A stretch of DNA of 64,000 nt from Vulcanisaeta distributa JCM 11217 (GTDB lineage Archaea; Thermoproteota; Thermoprotei; Thermoproteales; Thermocladiaceae). Where the stretch lies: NCBI RefSeq assembly GCF_001316005.1, contig NZ_BBBJ01000006.1, positions 62,001-126,000 on the forward strand. The letters run 5' to 3'. The notes below the pieces were generated by a model. That model saw only the letters and a program-made list of their open reading frames with translations. It did no database searches and had not been told where the DNA came from. Below are positions 40,752 to 50,356 of this stretch, piece by piece; within the stretch, counting starts at the first letter, position 1; each line of letters starts with the position of its first letter. Both the position numbers and the translations under genes were made by a program.

Positions 40752-41243
40752 GGAGTTCACGTTTAATGAGGGTTGCGTTGTGGTTGATAATGTCAGGATG
40801 CCCATTGAGGTCGCCAGGGCATTGGGTGTTTATGGCTGCTCCTTCACTGGCTGGACTGCCTTAGCCATTCACGCCGGAAGCAAGTTGTTGATTCCCTACC
40901 ACCCGAGCTACCTCGAGGTCGCGTGCCCAGACATCGAGGCCGTGATTAACGGGCTCAGGGGGGGACTCGGCCTAGTGATTTGGCGCGGGAGGCGCTGGGC
41001 CACGGTTGGTTGGGTCTACAGACCACTTAGGGTGGCGCTTGGCGAATTGAAGGTCTTCAATGAGGAGGTTGAGAGTGAGGGTGAGAAGTGTGGGTTGGGC
41101 GTGGCTCGGTAATCGATGCTGCCAGGCACATAATGCGTTTTAGGGAGCACGTGAGAGACCTCAAGCTCGTTGAGAAGTACTCAAACGGCAGGATTAAACC
41201 ACCGCAAAAATCAACCATGAGGAGAATTAATTTTAATGGGTAA
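40744..41243 (+). CDS. Unknown partner of the nucleotidyltransferase (frameshifted)
   Basis: About 165 residues, not recognised. It begins MVREFTFNEGCVVVDNVRM, has a central strand-rich block (SKLLIPYHPSYLEVACPDIE) and a basic helical end (KYSNGRIKPPQKS). One base is missing near 41111 (CGGTAATC to CGGGTAATC), after which the frame runs to a stop at 41243. The 8-bp overlap with the upstream nucleotidyltransferase implies coupled expression, as in two-gene toxin-antitoxin units, but this is inference. Confidence 0.5.
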
Positions 41244-41258
41244 TGCCGTGGCCGTCAA

Positions 41259-41527
41259 TCACGAGTCAGAACCACCCCCCCTCATCTCCCTCAAGGCCTC
41301 AACAGCGCCCCCCTTATGTACTCCTCCTCCCTATCAGGAACCACAGCACCATAGATAGTCAAGGTCCTCCACTGAGTCCTAGTCGCATACACATACTCAG
41401 CAGGACCCACATAACAACGAGAACCATCACCATGATAAAACCTGAAATAAACCCTACCATTAGACCTAAACGAATGCACAGACCTAACAGGCCTACCACA
41501 CCTCGGACAAACCAACAACCCACTCAT
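41259..41527 (-). CDS. Zinc-ribbon protein
   Basis: About 89 residues. The N-terminal MSGLLVCPRCGRPVRSVHSF holds a CPxCG half-ribbon, and GSRCYVGPAEYVYATRTQW is a conserved-looking block of small Thermoproteales proteins. As read it stops at 41291 in a G6; with four Gs it continues GAVEALREM to a stop at 41259. The ATG at 41527 lies about 28 nt after a TATA-like AATTTATAAG on the minus strand. Function unknown. Confidence 0.6.
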
Positions 41528-41731
41528 CAGCAAACAAATACTCAACCAGGCTTATAAATTACTTTCACCATAACTAATACCTATTATATAAATAAAAACT
41601 TCATAATATAACAAAAATATAGCAATTATACAACCAAATAAATACTAAACATCGCAAACCACAACCACAAAACATTACAACAACTATTTTCCTTCGCTAA
41701 TTCGGCATATCATACTATTTTTCAATAAGTC

Positions 41732-41757
41732 AAGCCATGGCAAAATTTGCCACGGAA
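41732..41757. repeat. Palindrome, right copy of inverted pair
   Basis: GCCATGGCAAAATTTGCCAC mirrors the element at 40098-40126. The about 1.6 kb between them could be a small mobile unit or simply share a regulatory palindrome. Confidence 0.6.
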
Positions 41758-41854
41758 CGATTCAGGGAATAAATCTCTAAATTCTTTTTATGGTTTGTTT
41801 TCGTGGTTTGTGCGTTGTTTTTATATTGGCGTTTGTTGTTTATTGTTGGTGTTT

Positions 41855-44802
41855 ATGGGTTTTAATTTGAGGGATGTTGGTGGTGTTAGGACTAAGTTGT
41901 TTTATCTTGAATCTGCTTCCGTGATGGGTGTTGATGCTGTGAATCTTGAGGCTTGTGGTGGTGCTCTCTGTGGTTCTGTCGTGGTTAGGGGATTTTGGTG
42001 AGCCTTGGTTTTTCGTGGATGTTGTTGGTGAGGGTACCCTGAGGTTGATGATCTTCAATTCGCGGTTTTTAACTACGGTGATGAGGGTGAGAGTAGGTGG
42101 GTTAGGGCGTCCCCCCCAGGTAGGCACTCCCTGTCGCTTATTTTGTCCCCCCCTGTTAGGATGTTTGGTGAGCGTAGGGTGAGCTTCAACGGAATGTACG
42201 TTGTTTATAGGGAGCCTTCACTGTTCAACTTTGTACTGAGGGCTAAGTTGCTGCTTGATGTTGCTGAGGCCTTCGAGGACTTAAGAACCGACTACCTTAA
42301 GGTGCTTAATGAGGCCCTTGACGTGGTTCCCCCCCTGGACTCCGTGGCCAATTGGCAATTGGAGTTTGCGGTTAGAGCGCATATTGTTGAGCCTCCCGGC
42401 TTCGTTAGGGCATTATTTAATTATTACGATGTTAAGGAATTGACGCACCTGAGGCCGCCGGACTTCAACGAGCTTGGTAGGGCTGCTAAGGAGGGTTTGA
42501 GGGTCCTTGAGGAGGGTATTGAGGAGTTGAGGGTTAGGAGGGGCCATAGGGGGCGTTGTGTATGTGGCGGGCCATGCGCACATTGATCTTGGTTGGCTGT
42601 GGAGTAGGGACGTGACTAGGGAAAAGGTTAGGAGGACGATCATCAATGTCCTATCACTGCTCCAGTCCTACCCAGAGCTTACGTTTCTGGTGTCAAACAT
42701 GGCTTACTTGAGGTGGCTTAGTGAGGATAGGGATTTGTGGGCTAGGGTTAGGGAGGCCGTTAGGGCTGGTAGGATAGTGCCCGTGGGCGGTATGTGGGTT
42801 GAGAGTGATGCTAATCTGCCTGGTGGTGAGTCTTTGGTTAGGCAGTTCCTCTATGGGCAGAGGTTCCTCCTCAGGGAGTTTGGGTTTACGACAGAGATTG
42901 GTTGGTTGCCCGACACCTTTGGATTCCCTGCTTCATTACCGCAAATACTCAGGAAGGCGGGGATTAGGGTGTTCTTTGAGCATAAGATGTATTGGAACAC
43001 GGTTAATAGGTTTCCATACTCAGTGTTCCTGTGGGAGGGTATTGATGGCTCGGTGATACCCACAATTAACTACGCAACCTACGGCGCTGACCTAACGCCT
43101 AGGCAAATAGCCAGGGCTTGGTCAGACCACACAAGCCCCCCCGAATTACCTGCCTTCCTACCCTTCGGTAAGGGCGATGGTGGTGGGGGGACCAACGTGG
43201 TTAATGCTCGAGAGGTACAGGTGTATAGGGACTTACCCGGCATGCAAGGCTCGTAATGGGCAATCTAAGGGATTTAGTTAATGAGGTTGTTAAGGACAAC
43301 TCATTACCGAGGTGGAGGGGGGGTGAGCTGTACCTTGAGATTCACAGGGGGGGGTCTACACTAACGGCATAAGGCTCAAGCAGTTGGTTAGGGCCCTTGA
43401 GAATAGGCTTAGGGAACTGGAGACCTTCAGCGTAATCGCCGGCGTCAGGAGGAGTTATGAGGAGCTTTGGTACCCACTACTCGAGGCTGAGTACCACGAC
43501 CCAATGGGGGCCACATCGACTAAGGCAGTCTATGAGGAGGTAATTAACGAACTTGAGGATGACCTGAGAAGGGCCGGTGAGGAGTTAATGAGTGTGCTAA
43601 GGAAGGCCCTTGCACGGGCCACTTCGTAACAATAGTAAACCCACTACCCTGGGCTCGAAGGGAGTTGGTAATGGTTAAGGAGGAACTGAGCGGTGTACCA
43701 ACACAGAGAGTTAACAATGGTTACCTAGCACTAATTGAGGTCCCCCCCGCACTTGGTTGGAGGTCCTTTGAGAAAGGCGCGGGGGGTTCCTCAGGCGATG
43801 TTACTGTTGGTAGTAATTTTGTTGAGAATTCCGTGGTTAGGGTTGTCTTCGATGGTTCATTGAGGATCTACGACAAGGAGGCTGGTAGGTGGGCCGTTGA
43901 GGACGGATACCTAATGGCCTGTGAGGACATGCCCAGTAAGTGGGATGGTTGGGACATAGATGCCTACTATAGGAGGGTTTGTAGGAGGTTGGAACCTACG
44001 GGCTTCAACATCGTGGAGAGTGGGCCATTGAGGGGATGCATTGAGGTTAATTATGTGTTTAGGGAGTCGAGTATTAGGCAGAGGATTTGCTTGAGCGCCT
44101 TCAGTAGGCGTGTTGATGTGGAGAATGAGGTTGATTGGAGGGAGAGGTTAACACTGCTCAAGGCGTTTATAGACTGGCATATTCGGGCAAAACGCATCCT
44201 TTGAGATACCCTATGGAGTGATTAATAGGCCAACGAGGCCCAGCAATACCTGGGAGGTGGCTAAGTTCGAGGTACCTGCCCTGCGCTGGGTCGATGTTTG
44301 GGACCCGGATTACGGCATTGCCATACTCAATGATGGTAGGCAGGGCTACTCGGTGGAGGAGAATACCGTGGCAATAACACTGCTCAGGTCGCCCATTTAC
44401 CCAAACCCATTCCTGGACTACGGCCATAACAAGTTCACCTACGCCATATACCCACACCCAAGTGATTGGAGGACTGCTCAAGTGCCCAGGAGGGCCTATG
44501 AATTCAATCAACCGCTAATCGTTGTTGAGGATACGGCAGGCGGCGACTCCTCATTCCTCGAAATTACGAACCCAGCAATAATGCTCGAAGCCCTTAAGTG
44601 GGGGGGTGAGGACTCGGGAATTGCCCTGAGGCTTTACGAGACCTACGGGGGGGTGAATGCGTGCACCGAGATCAAGGGCCTCATCAGGGGGGGTGAGGGC
44701 ATCGAGACGGACCTCCTCGAGCTAAATAATTACGGCAATGCAAATTTAGGCAGCCTATGCTTCAAGCCCTTCGAGATAAAGACGATACTCATCAAGTCAT
44801 GA
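41855..44802 (+). CDS. GH38 alpha-mannosidase (multiple frameshifts)
   Basis: Glycoside hydrolase family 38, about 970 residues when joined. VAGHAHIDLGWLWSRDVTRE is the metal-binding GHxHxDxxW-type start of the catalytic domain, TEIGWLPDTFGFPASLP holds the nucleophile Asp, and FEHKMYWNTVNRFPYSVF follows. The N-terminal beta domain (41855-42540) and the C-terminal beta-sandwich (43665-44802, ending LCFKPFEIKTILIKS) complete it. Shifts occur near 42000, 42150, 42560, 43180-43380, 43630 and 44190, many beside G7/C7 runs. Some may be real decay, but the rate matches that in essential genes here. Likely intracellular, acting on mannosides or glycans. The stop overlaps the convergent Sm gene. Confidence 0.82.
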
Positions 44803-45019
44803 CGTGGCCGGGCTAATGAATAGCACCGTGTCACCCCTAATAATCATCAAGCCACTCTTAACACCACCCTTCGGATTAATCTCCTCCGTATTCGTAAGCA
44901 GCAGGTTAAGGTGCTGATCATAACCAACGAGGACACCCCCTAATCTCGGTACCATTCCTAAGCTTCACCAGAATCACCTTATTCAAACTCTTCTGCAACT
45001 CCTCATTAACAATCTCCAT
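44797..45019 (-). CDS. Archaeal Sm protein (SmAP, frameshifted)
   Basis: Small RNA-binding ring protein of about 73 residues. Sm1: NKVILVKLRNGTEIRGVLVG with DQHLNLLLTNTEE; Sm2: LMIIRGDTVLFIS. These are textbook LSm motifs. The frame breaks in the middle of Sm1: GATTAGGGGGTG should be GATTAGGGGTG (G5 to G4). The stop overlaps the end of the GH38 gene by a few bases. It lies 190 bp from the tRNA-His fragment, just outside the accessory island, and is distinct from the three Sm-like proteins inside it. Confidence 0.88.
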
Positions 45020-45209
45020 ACAGCGAGGCATCGAGTTTTAAAACCCAAACCATATTTTAAAGGTTAATCTCCACAAAACACCCACGGAAAGGCCATACAA
45101 TAAAATACCGATATACACAAGAAGAAACTAAACCAAAACCTTCACATGAATGAAGTAAATAAGGCACGTAAACGCTTACGATTACGGACTAGGAATCAAT
45201 ACTCTAATG

Positions 45210-45258
45210 GGGCCGGGGGGGCCGGGATTTGAACCCGGGTTCACGGGCTCCACAGGTC
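45210..45258 (-). tRNA. 3' half of tRNA-His (GTG): attachment-site remnant or split tRNA
   Basis: On the minus strand CCTGTGGAGCCCGTG (anticodon loop with GTG and 3' anticodon stem) is followed by a T arm (ACCCGGGTTCAAATCCCGG) and an acceptor 3' strand, where C7 stands for the expected C4 before GGC. The 5' half of the gene is not found in the next several hundred bases. Immediately upstream lies a hairpin, TTAATCA-CGTAAC-TGATTAA (45260-45279). Archaeal integrases commonly leave exactly this anticodon-to-3'-end copy at one end of an integrated element. A split or long-intron tRNA is the alternative. Confidence 0.7.
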
Positions 45259-45383
45259 TTAATCACGTAACTGATTAACCGAGCAAAAACGTAACCGCAA
45301 AACCACGAACGAGTGATGCAAAACACCCAGGAACAATGAGGAGTTGGGTGATTTTGAGCGAGAAATGAGGCAAGCGTGATTGG

Positions 45384-45608
45384 TCACGGCTTGAGGAGTT
45401 CATCAGGTATTTCAAGTGTCACCTTGATCTTCTTGCCTTCGAGCTTCTCGAGGTCGATGCCGAGGGATTTTGGGAGCGATATGTAGTAAGTCGTGTATCT
45501 CTTGCCACGGCTCGTTGATACCCTACCCCCCCTGACCTCTGCGAGGAATGTTATTTGCATACCAGTGAATAGTGCGGTTCTGGGGTTTTTAACTGTTTCG
45601 TTTGCCAT
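45384..45608 (-). CDS. AbrB-like DNA-binding protein of the element
   Basis: 74 residues, starting MANETVKNPRTALFTGMQIT. The C-terminal half, TTYYISLPKSLGIDLEKLEG then KKIKVTLEIPDE, fits the SpoVT/AbrB swapped-hairpin fold. A promoter region of about 50 bp separates it from the divergent gene at 45662, so it may regulate that operon. One G7 adds a Gly in EVRGGRV. Family call moderate. Confidence 0.55.
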   Translation of the reverse strand: MANETVKNPRTALFTGMQITFLAEVRGGRVSTSRGKRYTTYYISLPKSLGIDLEKLEGKKIKVTLEIPDELLKP

Positions 45609-45661
45609 CAGTGCATAATCAGCAAAAAGCTTATAAACTGGCAGTGCACTGAATAATCGGT

Positions 45662-46031
45662 ATGCAGGGGGGGCAAAACCAGAACAGGGCTTCCCTGGGG
45701 GGGCTTGAGAAGGAGCCCCCAGGGGGGGCAAATCCAAGTCCCGAAGCTCAGGATTAGGGCTTTCCGTGGGAACGTAAACATCCTGGCTAAAGTCGGCAGC
45801 AGGTGGGTGAGGATATGCAGGGCTGATTACTGGTTTGACTATGAGATGTTTAGGAAGTTGAGTGAGTACGCAGAGCGTAATGGCAGGCAGAGGGCGATGT
45901 TTGTGTACGGCTCGAGGTACCCAGCCATCTACTACGAGGTTGAGGTCACTGTTGAGGAGCTGGGCAAGATCCTGGGTGAAAGCGAGATCAAAAAGATCGC
46001 ACAAGGCTTGATGAGGGTGATCAAGGCATGA
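45662..46031 (+). CDS. Hypothetical protein, first gene of element operon
   Basis: About 120 residues. A low-complexity start (MQGGQNQNRASLGG) with three G7/C runs is followed, in a second frame, by a folded domain: VPKLRIRAFRGNVNILAKVG, WVRICRADYWFDYEMFRKLS and a helical C-terminus. The G-run errors make the true N-terminus uncertain; a TTG start at 45705 is the other option. Its stop overlaps the next start (ATGA). Not recognised. Confidence 0.5.
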
Positions 46032-46390
46032 GCCTCAAGGACGCAATAAAACCAATTAATTCCTATAATAAAATTAGTAATAACTGCATCAACATCACAA
46101 GGAACTACGGAGACTGGGAAATTGAACTCGACGTATGCATAGATGAAACGTTAAGGAGGCTAAACGATCGCGGAACCTCCGAAAGTTTAACGAGCCAAGT
46201 GTCGACCCAGGTGATAATCCAGGAGACAATACAGGAGAAACTACTGTCGGTTGCAGACGTACTCGTCATCCACGAGCAACATGAAACAAAAAACACAGCC
46301 AACGCAATAAACACTGAACTTCTTACCACGAATCAAGAAAAACCGGAGTTAGACCGTGAAACAGTTGGGGGGAAAACTGTTTCACGGTGA
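46028..46390 (+). CDS. Hypothetical protein of element operon
   Basis: 120 residues, begins MSLKDAIKPINSYNKISNNC. The middle is helical and rich in Glu, Gln and Thr (LTSQVSTQVIIQETIQEKLL). There is no membrane segment or recognised motif. It overlaps the upstream gene by 4 bp. A strong C/G-run hairpin immediately follows its stop and may end transcription. Confidence 0.5.
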   Translation: MSLKDAIKPINSYNKISNNCINITRNYGDWEIELDVCIDETLRRLNDRGTSESLTSQVSTQVIIQETIQEKLLSVADVLVIHEQHETKNTANAINTELLTTNQEKPELDRETVGGKTVSR

Positions 46391-46393
46391 TGA

Positions 46394-46416
46394 ACCCCCC
46401 CCACGAGGGGGGGGTC
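46394..46416. terminator. C-run/G-run hairpin after the first small genes
   Basis: A run of nine Cs, ACGA, then eight Gs folds into a tight stem. The arms are homopolymers, so their length is doubtful. It follows the stop at 46390 and could stop transcription or act as a structured element. A similar motif (C-run TCGTGGA G-run) occurs at 52411. Confidence 0.35.
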
Positions 46417-46431
46417 AAACATTATTAATTT

Positions 46432-46914
46432 TTGAACGATAGTCTTAAGAACCGGTCAAGACAAAATTCAGTGACCCGGTATGGGGGGGGTCAGCACTCA
46501 AACTCAGTCAAGGCCCACCCACGGGGATATTTAACATCACTCACTCCGCAGTTTATACAGAACTTTTTAAATGTATCAGTTGGGCTGCCGACGGTTGTCT
46601 ACGCTCACGTTATAAAGAATCAACGTTCCCTGGCCTTCTCGATAACCAGGGGAGAGGCGGAGAAATTGAGGAAGGTTGGTTATGTCGATAGGATGATGGT
46701 GCTCGTTAGGGAGATGGGGACAGGTATTACCTTTCAAGGCACGTTGAGGAACAAGTTCAATGCCTATGTGATCAGGATTCCTGTTAGACTCTCGAATTTC
46801 TTCATTCACGGCTCGACGGTGATAATCACAATAATACCCATTGCCGTGAAGGAAAACCAGCGTCCTAGTGCAAGGGCCCCCAGTGAGAGAGACCCAGAGG
46901 GTGATCCACAATGA
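46432..46914 (+). CDS. Hypothetical protein, beta-rich
   Basis: 160 residues as read, but the first 45 (MNDSLKNRSRQNSVTRYGGG) cross a G8 and may be wrong. The folded part, from about 46570, reads LPTVVYAHVIKNQRSLAFSI, then LRKVGYVDRMMVLVREMG and AYVIRIPVRLSNFFIHG. The last block resembles an AbrB-type strand-helix, so a DNA-binding role is possible. Its stop overlaps the next start (ATGA). Confidence 0.5.
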   Translation: MNDSLKNRSRQNSVTRYGGGQHSNSVKAHPRGYLTSLTPQFIQNFLNVSVGLPTVVYAHVIKNQRSLAFSITRGEAEKLRKVGYVDRMMVLVREMGTGITFQGTLRNKFNAYVIRIPVRLSNFFIHGSTVIITIIPIAVKENQRPSARAPSERDPEGDPQ

Positions 46915-47276
46915 AGGAGCCAGTACTGCTTTTTAGAGTTTCCCGTTCAAGAAACAATAAGGTCATACTAGGTCTATACATACTGCTGCGCGAGGCTAAA
47001 GGGAACGTTGTTGTTTACCCAGGCAAGATCGCTCGAGTTACCGCAAAAATGGGCTACGATAGCCCATTCAAATACGTCAGGCCGGCAGCGAGACTGTTGG
47101 GTAATCTTGAAAAGCTGGAGTTGATCGAGCCTTTCAATTTCACGAGGGCAAGGACCTCCCGAATATGGGTTATCTCGTTCAATTCACCATTGATGGCCAT
47201 GGCTCGTTCAATGACTGCCGAGGAGTTTGTTGAGAAACTGAATGAACTAATTAAGGAGGGTGGTGGTCACGCCTGA
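46911..47276 (+). CDS. Winged-helix-like protein of element
   Basis: 121 residues. LGLYILLREAKGNVVVYPGK, then AKMGYDSPFKYVRPAARLLG and LEKLELIEPFNFTRARTSRI look like a winged-helix arrangement with a basic recognition helix. The C-terminal MTAEEFVEKLNELIKEGG is echoed in the following small gene (MSQGEFVRELTKIIEV), suggesting a duplicated tail. It overlaps both neighbours. A regulatory or replication-initiation role is possible but unproven. Confidence 0.5.
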   Translation: MKEPVLLFRVSRSRNNKVILGLYILLREAKGNVVVYPGKIARVTAKMGYDSPFKYVRPAARLLGNLEKLELIEPFNFTRARTSRIWVISFNSPLMAMARSMTAEEFVEKLNELIKEGGGHA

Positions 47277-47373
47277 CTCGAAACTTATGACAATGGCCAA
47301 GTCGATGAGCCAGGGCGAATTCGTGAGGGAATTGACCAAAATAATCGAGGTGATTGGGCATGACGGCCGTTAG
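47263..47373 (+). CDS. Mini-protein between wHTH and primase genes
   Basis: 36 residues from a GTG start, preceded by a good ribosome-binding site (AAGGAGGGTG). It contains MTMAKSMSQGEFVREL, which parallels MARSMTAEEFVEKL at the end of the previous protein. It overlaps the previous stop by 14 bp and the primase start by 14 bp. It may be a detached C-terminal module or a real small gene. Confidence 0.4.
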   Translation: MVTPDSKLMTMAKSMSQGEFVRELTKIIEVIGHDGR

Positions 47374-49831
47374 GGCAATTGGCCTCAGCATTGAGGAGAC
47401 GGCTAGGTTACTGGTTCATGCTGGGTATAACGTCATCTTCGTTAATGAGTCAAAGATGCCAATCGGTATTGAGGAATACGCCAAGTACTATGACGAGCAC
47501 ATGACTGAGGACTTCATAAACGAGTACGTGAAGAAGGCATTGAGGAGGGCTAAGGGCATTGCACTGCTTGGCAACATCAACCCGTGGTTCCCCCCCGATA
47601 AGAGGCTCGTGATTATTGACGTGGATAACCCATGGACTTGGGATGATGTTAAGCAGAGACTGCCGCAGGAGCTGGCGAATAAGATTGAGGGCTCGTGGAA
47701 GTGGCTCACTGGTCCGAGGTGCCCAATTGACAGGGATAAGCACGGCATTAAATGCGATGGTGAGGTGTGCACGCATGAAATGGGTAATGAGCCACACTCA
47801 TTCAAGCTGCCTGAGGCTAGGCGTGGCTTGGCTTACGCTGTTTTAGTTCCAGGCAACTGCGTTGGTCTTAGCGAGGGAACTAAGAAGTTGATGGGTGGAG
47901 ACATCGAGCTCAGGCTCAGGGGGGGTTATGAACTCATTCCACCTAGCCTTCACCCAAGCGGCATTAACTACGAGTGGAGTAATCCAGCGATTGTAAATGG
48001 CTTGGTCGTGCCACCGAGTGAGTTGACTTGCGATGAGTGGAGGACGCTCCTAAACGCCCTGGGCTATGGAAAGGAGTCGAAGCAGCAGGAGGTTACTCAG
48101 CAAACTGGTGGCCTCGGCACTAGGAGGTGCCGTGAGGAGGTGATTATTCCAGAGGACAGGATTGCTCAGGCTGTGCAAATGTTCAAGGACGTCTATGTAC
48201 CCAATTTCAGAGACCACATGCTCTTCGGCATCCTCGGCATGCTTTGGTGGAGGTGCGTCAGCTATGAATCGGCCAGGAAATTCGTTGACATGCTCACCAC
48301 ATGGGCCCAGCAGCAGTACCCAGATGAAAACGTCAAGAAGGACTACTACATTCTGGACTGGGTTTATGGCAGGGCAGGTGGTTCTGACGAGGATAAGCGC
48401 AGGTGGGGGGGTAAGCCAAAGTTTTACGAGCATTTAATCGAGCTTTTCAAGTCAAGGGGGGGCTTGAGTGAGGAGGAGGCCATTGCAAAGGCCGAGGCAT
48501 TCATAGGTGAGTTATTGAATGCCCTGGGCATTAGCTCGGGTGTTAGGAGGCCGCTGGCGTGTGAGGGTGCCTCATTCACGGCGTGTCTGAAGAGAATCGT
48601 GAGGTACGACGGGAATGTGAGAGTCGACTGTAAGGTCAGCATTTGCGGAATCGAGAATGATGACCACATCGAGGTGAAGAAGGTTACGCACAATGAGGAC
48701 TTCGACGTGGAGGAGATTCTTTGCACACTGCCGAAGACCATTGTGTGGTTCAACGAGAAGTTCACGGGTAACGCCTACATAGTCTTCGTTGATAAGCGTG
48801 GCAGGATTCACATAGTTGATGATGTTAATAACCTAGTTAATGAATTAAGGAATTCTGGCTACATAATCGAGAGGCTGAGTAATGAGGTTCAGCAGGCAAT
48901 CGAGAAGATGATGATTAAGGAGGAGGGCTACCTAACCCCCCCTGGCATTACTGAGGATGGCGTCATAGACCCAACCCTCAGGCTGGCTGAATTGCTCGGG
49001 CTTGATAAGTCCAGGCTAAAGCCCCCCCTTGACCTCAATGACTACGGCATTGAGTCGTTAGCCGTGATTCACGACTTCATAATGAGCCACTACCCAGGCA
49101 ATAATAAGTGGCGTGCCCTGGCCAACGTCGCCTTTGTCCTCGGGAAGATTGTCAGCCCGTACGTTAGGAAGTTCAATAGGACGTTCATAGACTCATTGAT
49201 TTGGAACTATGGCCGTGGTGGTGAGGGTAAGACATCACTCGTGGAGTACATCATGATGCCACTCCTGGGCATCACGGATGAGTTCAACGAGATGTACTTC
49301 GTAGTACTTAAGGGTAGCGTGAGGACTTACCAGCAATTCCGCAATCTAATTAGCCTAAACAGGCTGCCTCTAATACTAGATGAGCAGACCGAGAAGGAGC
49401 TAACTAGCAATGAGGAGTTCATTATTGAGGCAACGATTGGCTTCGGCATTATCGGCGTCCACGCCGCTAGGTACGGCCCTGGAATCGGCGCATTCTTCAG
49501 GAGTAATAGGGGGGGCATCATAGTCTTCACAAATGTGCAATTCAGCAAATTCCTGAGGAAGGTTCAAGCCCGTGCCACTGAATTCGCCTTTGCCAGGCGT
49601 GTCGTAACGATTAATTGGGAACACGAGCCACTGAACGCTAGCACCGATGAGTTGATCGACCTAGCGAGTAGGGTCAAGCCGATATACGGGGGGGCAATAA
49701 ACAGGGTGTGGCCTAAGTACAGGGATGAGCTCATTAAGTCCAGGGATATTTACGAGCTCTCGAAGAAGCTACTCCTGGCGCTAGGCAGGGAATACGCAAT
49801 GGGTGATGAGGGGGCTGGGCAAAGTCATTGA
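47360..49831 (+). CDS. Primase-polymerase/helicase fusion (replication protein)
   Basis: 823 residues. N-terminal archaeo-eukaryotic primase domain (about 1-240): LVIIDVDNPW has the catalytic acidic pair (about residues 84-89), a Cys-rich insert (GPRCPIDRDKHGIKCDG, CTHEM) suits a zinc site, and GGYELIPPSLHPSGINYEW is the conserved nucleotide-binding end. The C-terminal SF3/D5-like helicase has Walker A GRGGEGKTS (about 618), Walker B LPLILDEQTEK (about 670) and GGIIVFTNVQFSKF as sensor. This is the layout of pRN1-type and viral replicases, and fits autonomous replication of the element. I use the ATG at 47360. The frame is open throughout despite six G7/C7 runs. Confidence 0.85.
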   Translation: MTAVRAIGLSIEETARLLVHAGYNVIFVNESKMPIGIEEYAKYYDEHMTEDFINEYVKKALRRAKGIALLGNINPWFPPDKRLVIIDVDNPWTWDDVKQRLPQELANKIEGSWKWLTGPRCPIDRDKHGIKCDGEVCTHEMGNEPHSFKLPEARRGLAYAVLVPGNCVGLSEGTKKLMGGDIELRLRGGYELIPPSLHPSGINYEWSNPAIVNGLVVPPSELTCDEWRTLLNALGYGKESKQQEVTQQTGGLGTRRCREEVIIPEDRIAQAVQMFKDVYVPNFRDHMLFGILGMLWWRCVSYESARKFVDMLTTWAQQQYPDENVKKDYYILDWVYGRAGGSDEDKRRWGGKPKFYEHLIELFKSRGGLSEEEAIAKAEAFIGELLNALGISSGVRRPLACEGASFTACLKRIVRYDGNVRVDCKVSICGIENDDHIEVKKVTHNEDFDVEEILCTLPKTIVWFNEKFTGNAYIVFVDKRGRIHIVDDVNNLVNELRNSGYIIERLSNEVQQAIEKMMIKEEGYLTPPGITEDGVIDPTLRLAELLGLDKSRLKPPLDLNDYGIESLAVIHDFIMSHYPGNNKWRALANVAFVLGKIVSPYVRKFNRTFIDSLIWNYGRGGEGKTSLVEYIMMPLLGITDEFNEMYFVVLKGSVRTYQQFRNLISLNRLPLILDEQTEKELTSNEEFIIEATIGFGIIGVHAARYGPGIGAFFRSNRGGIIVFTNVQFSKFLRKVQARATEFAFARRVVTINWEHEPLNASTDELIDLASRVKPIYGGAINRVWPKYRDELIKSRDIYELSKKLLLALGREYAMGDEGAGQSH

Positions 49832-50356
49832 GGATTACATAAAGGCCCTGGACTTTGTGCTTCAGGAGTACGAGGGTGAGAAGCCCCCCCAGTTATTGAG
49901 GAGTGATGAGGAGGAGTTTAGGGATGCAGCATATGAATTCGCCAGGGGCCTTGGCATTCAGATAAGGACGTGGATGGACGTGGTTGATGCATTGCTAAAC
50001 AATCTATCGAGTGGCATCGAGCTTCATAATGCCAAGTACTCGAATGAGGTGATTGAGATACAGGACAGGGTGCTTAAGCTGCTTGGTGTTGGGCCGAATG
50101 AGGATTTTGTCAAGAGCCCCCCCAAGGTGCCTAACTCAATAGCCAGGGCTTTGCAGGAGGGTAAGGTCAAGGTCTACGTTAAGCCATACGCCTTAGGCGT
50201 AGTGCAGGAGGAAGGCGCAAGTGGTTGGGCAAGGAGGGCACGCCATACAAAGGCACTAGGTACTACGTCCTTGACCTGGACGAATTCATAAGAATCTTCT
50301 ACGAAGCAACCGAGGAGTCCACGAAAGAGAGTGAGAAGCAGAAAGAGAGCTCTTAA
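49806..50356 (+). CDS. Hypothetical protein coupled to the replicase
   Basis: About 183 residues, all-alpha in the first part (VIEDYIKALDFVLQEYEGEK, FARGLGIQIRTWMDVVDALL). After a shift near 50218 the end reads KWLGKEGTPYKGTRYYVLDL then DEFIRIFYEATEES. Start overlaps the replicase by 26 bp, so it is translated with it. It could be a helicase accessory factor. No family recognised. One G5/C7 region could alter details. Confidence 0.5.

Noticed and set aside
46576-46911. Minus-strand open frame opposite the 46432 gene
   Set aside because: It mirrors a better plus-strand gene with ATGA coupling to its neighbour and has no coding features of its own.
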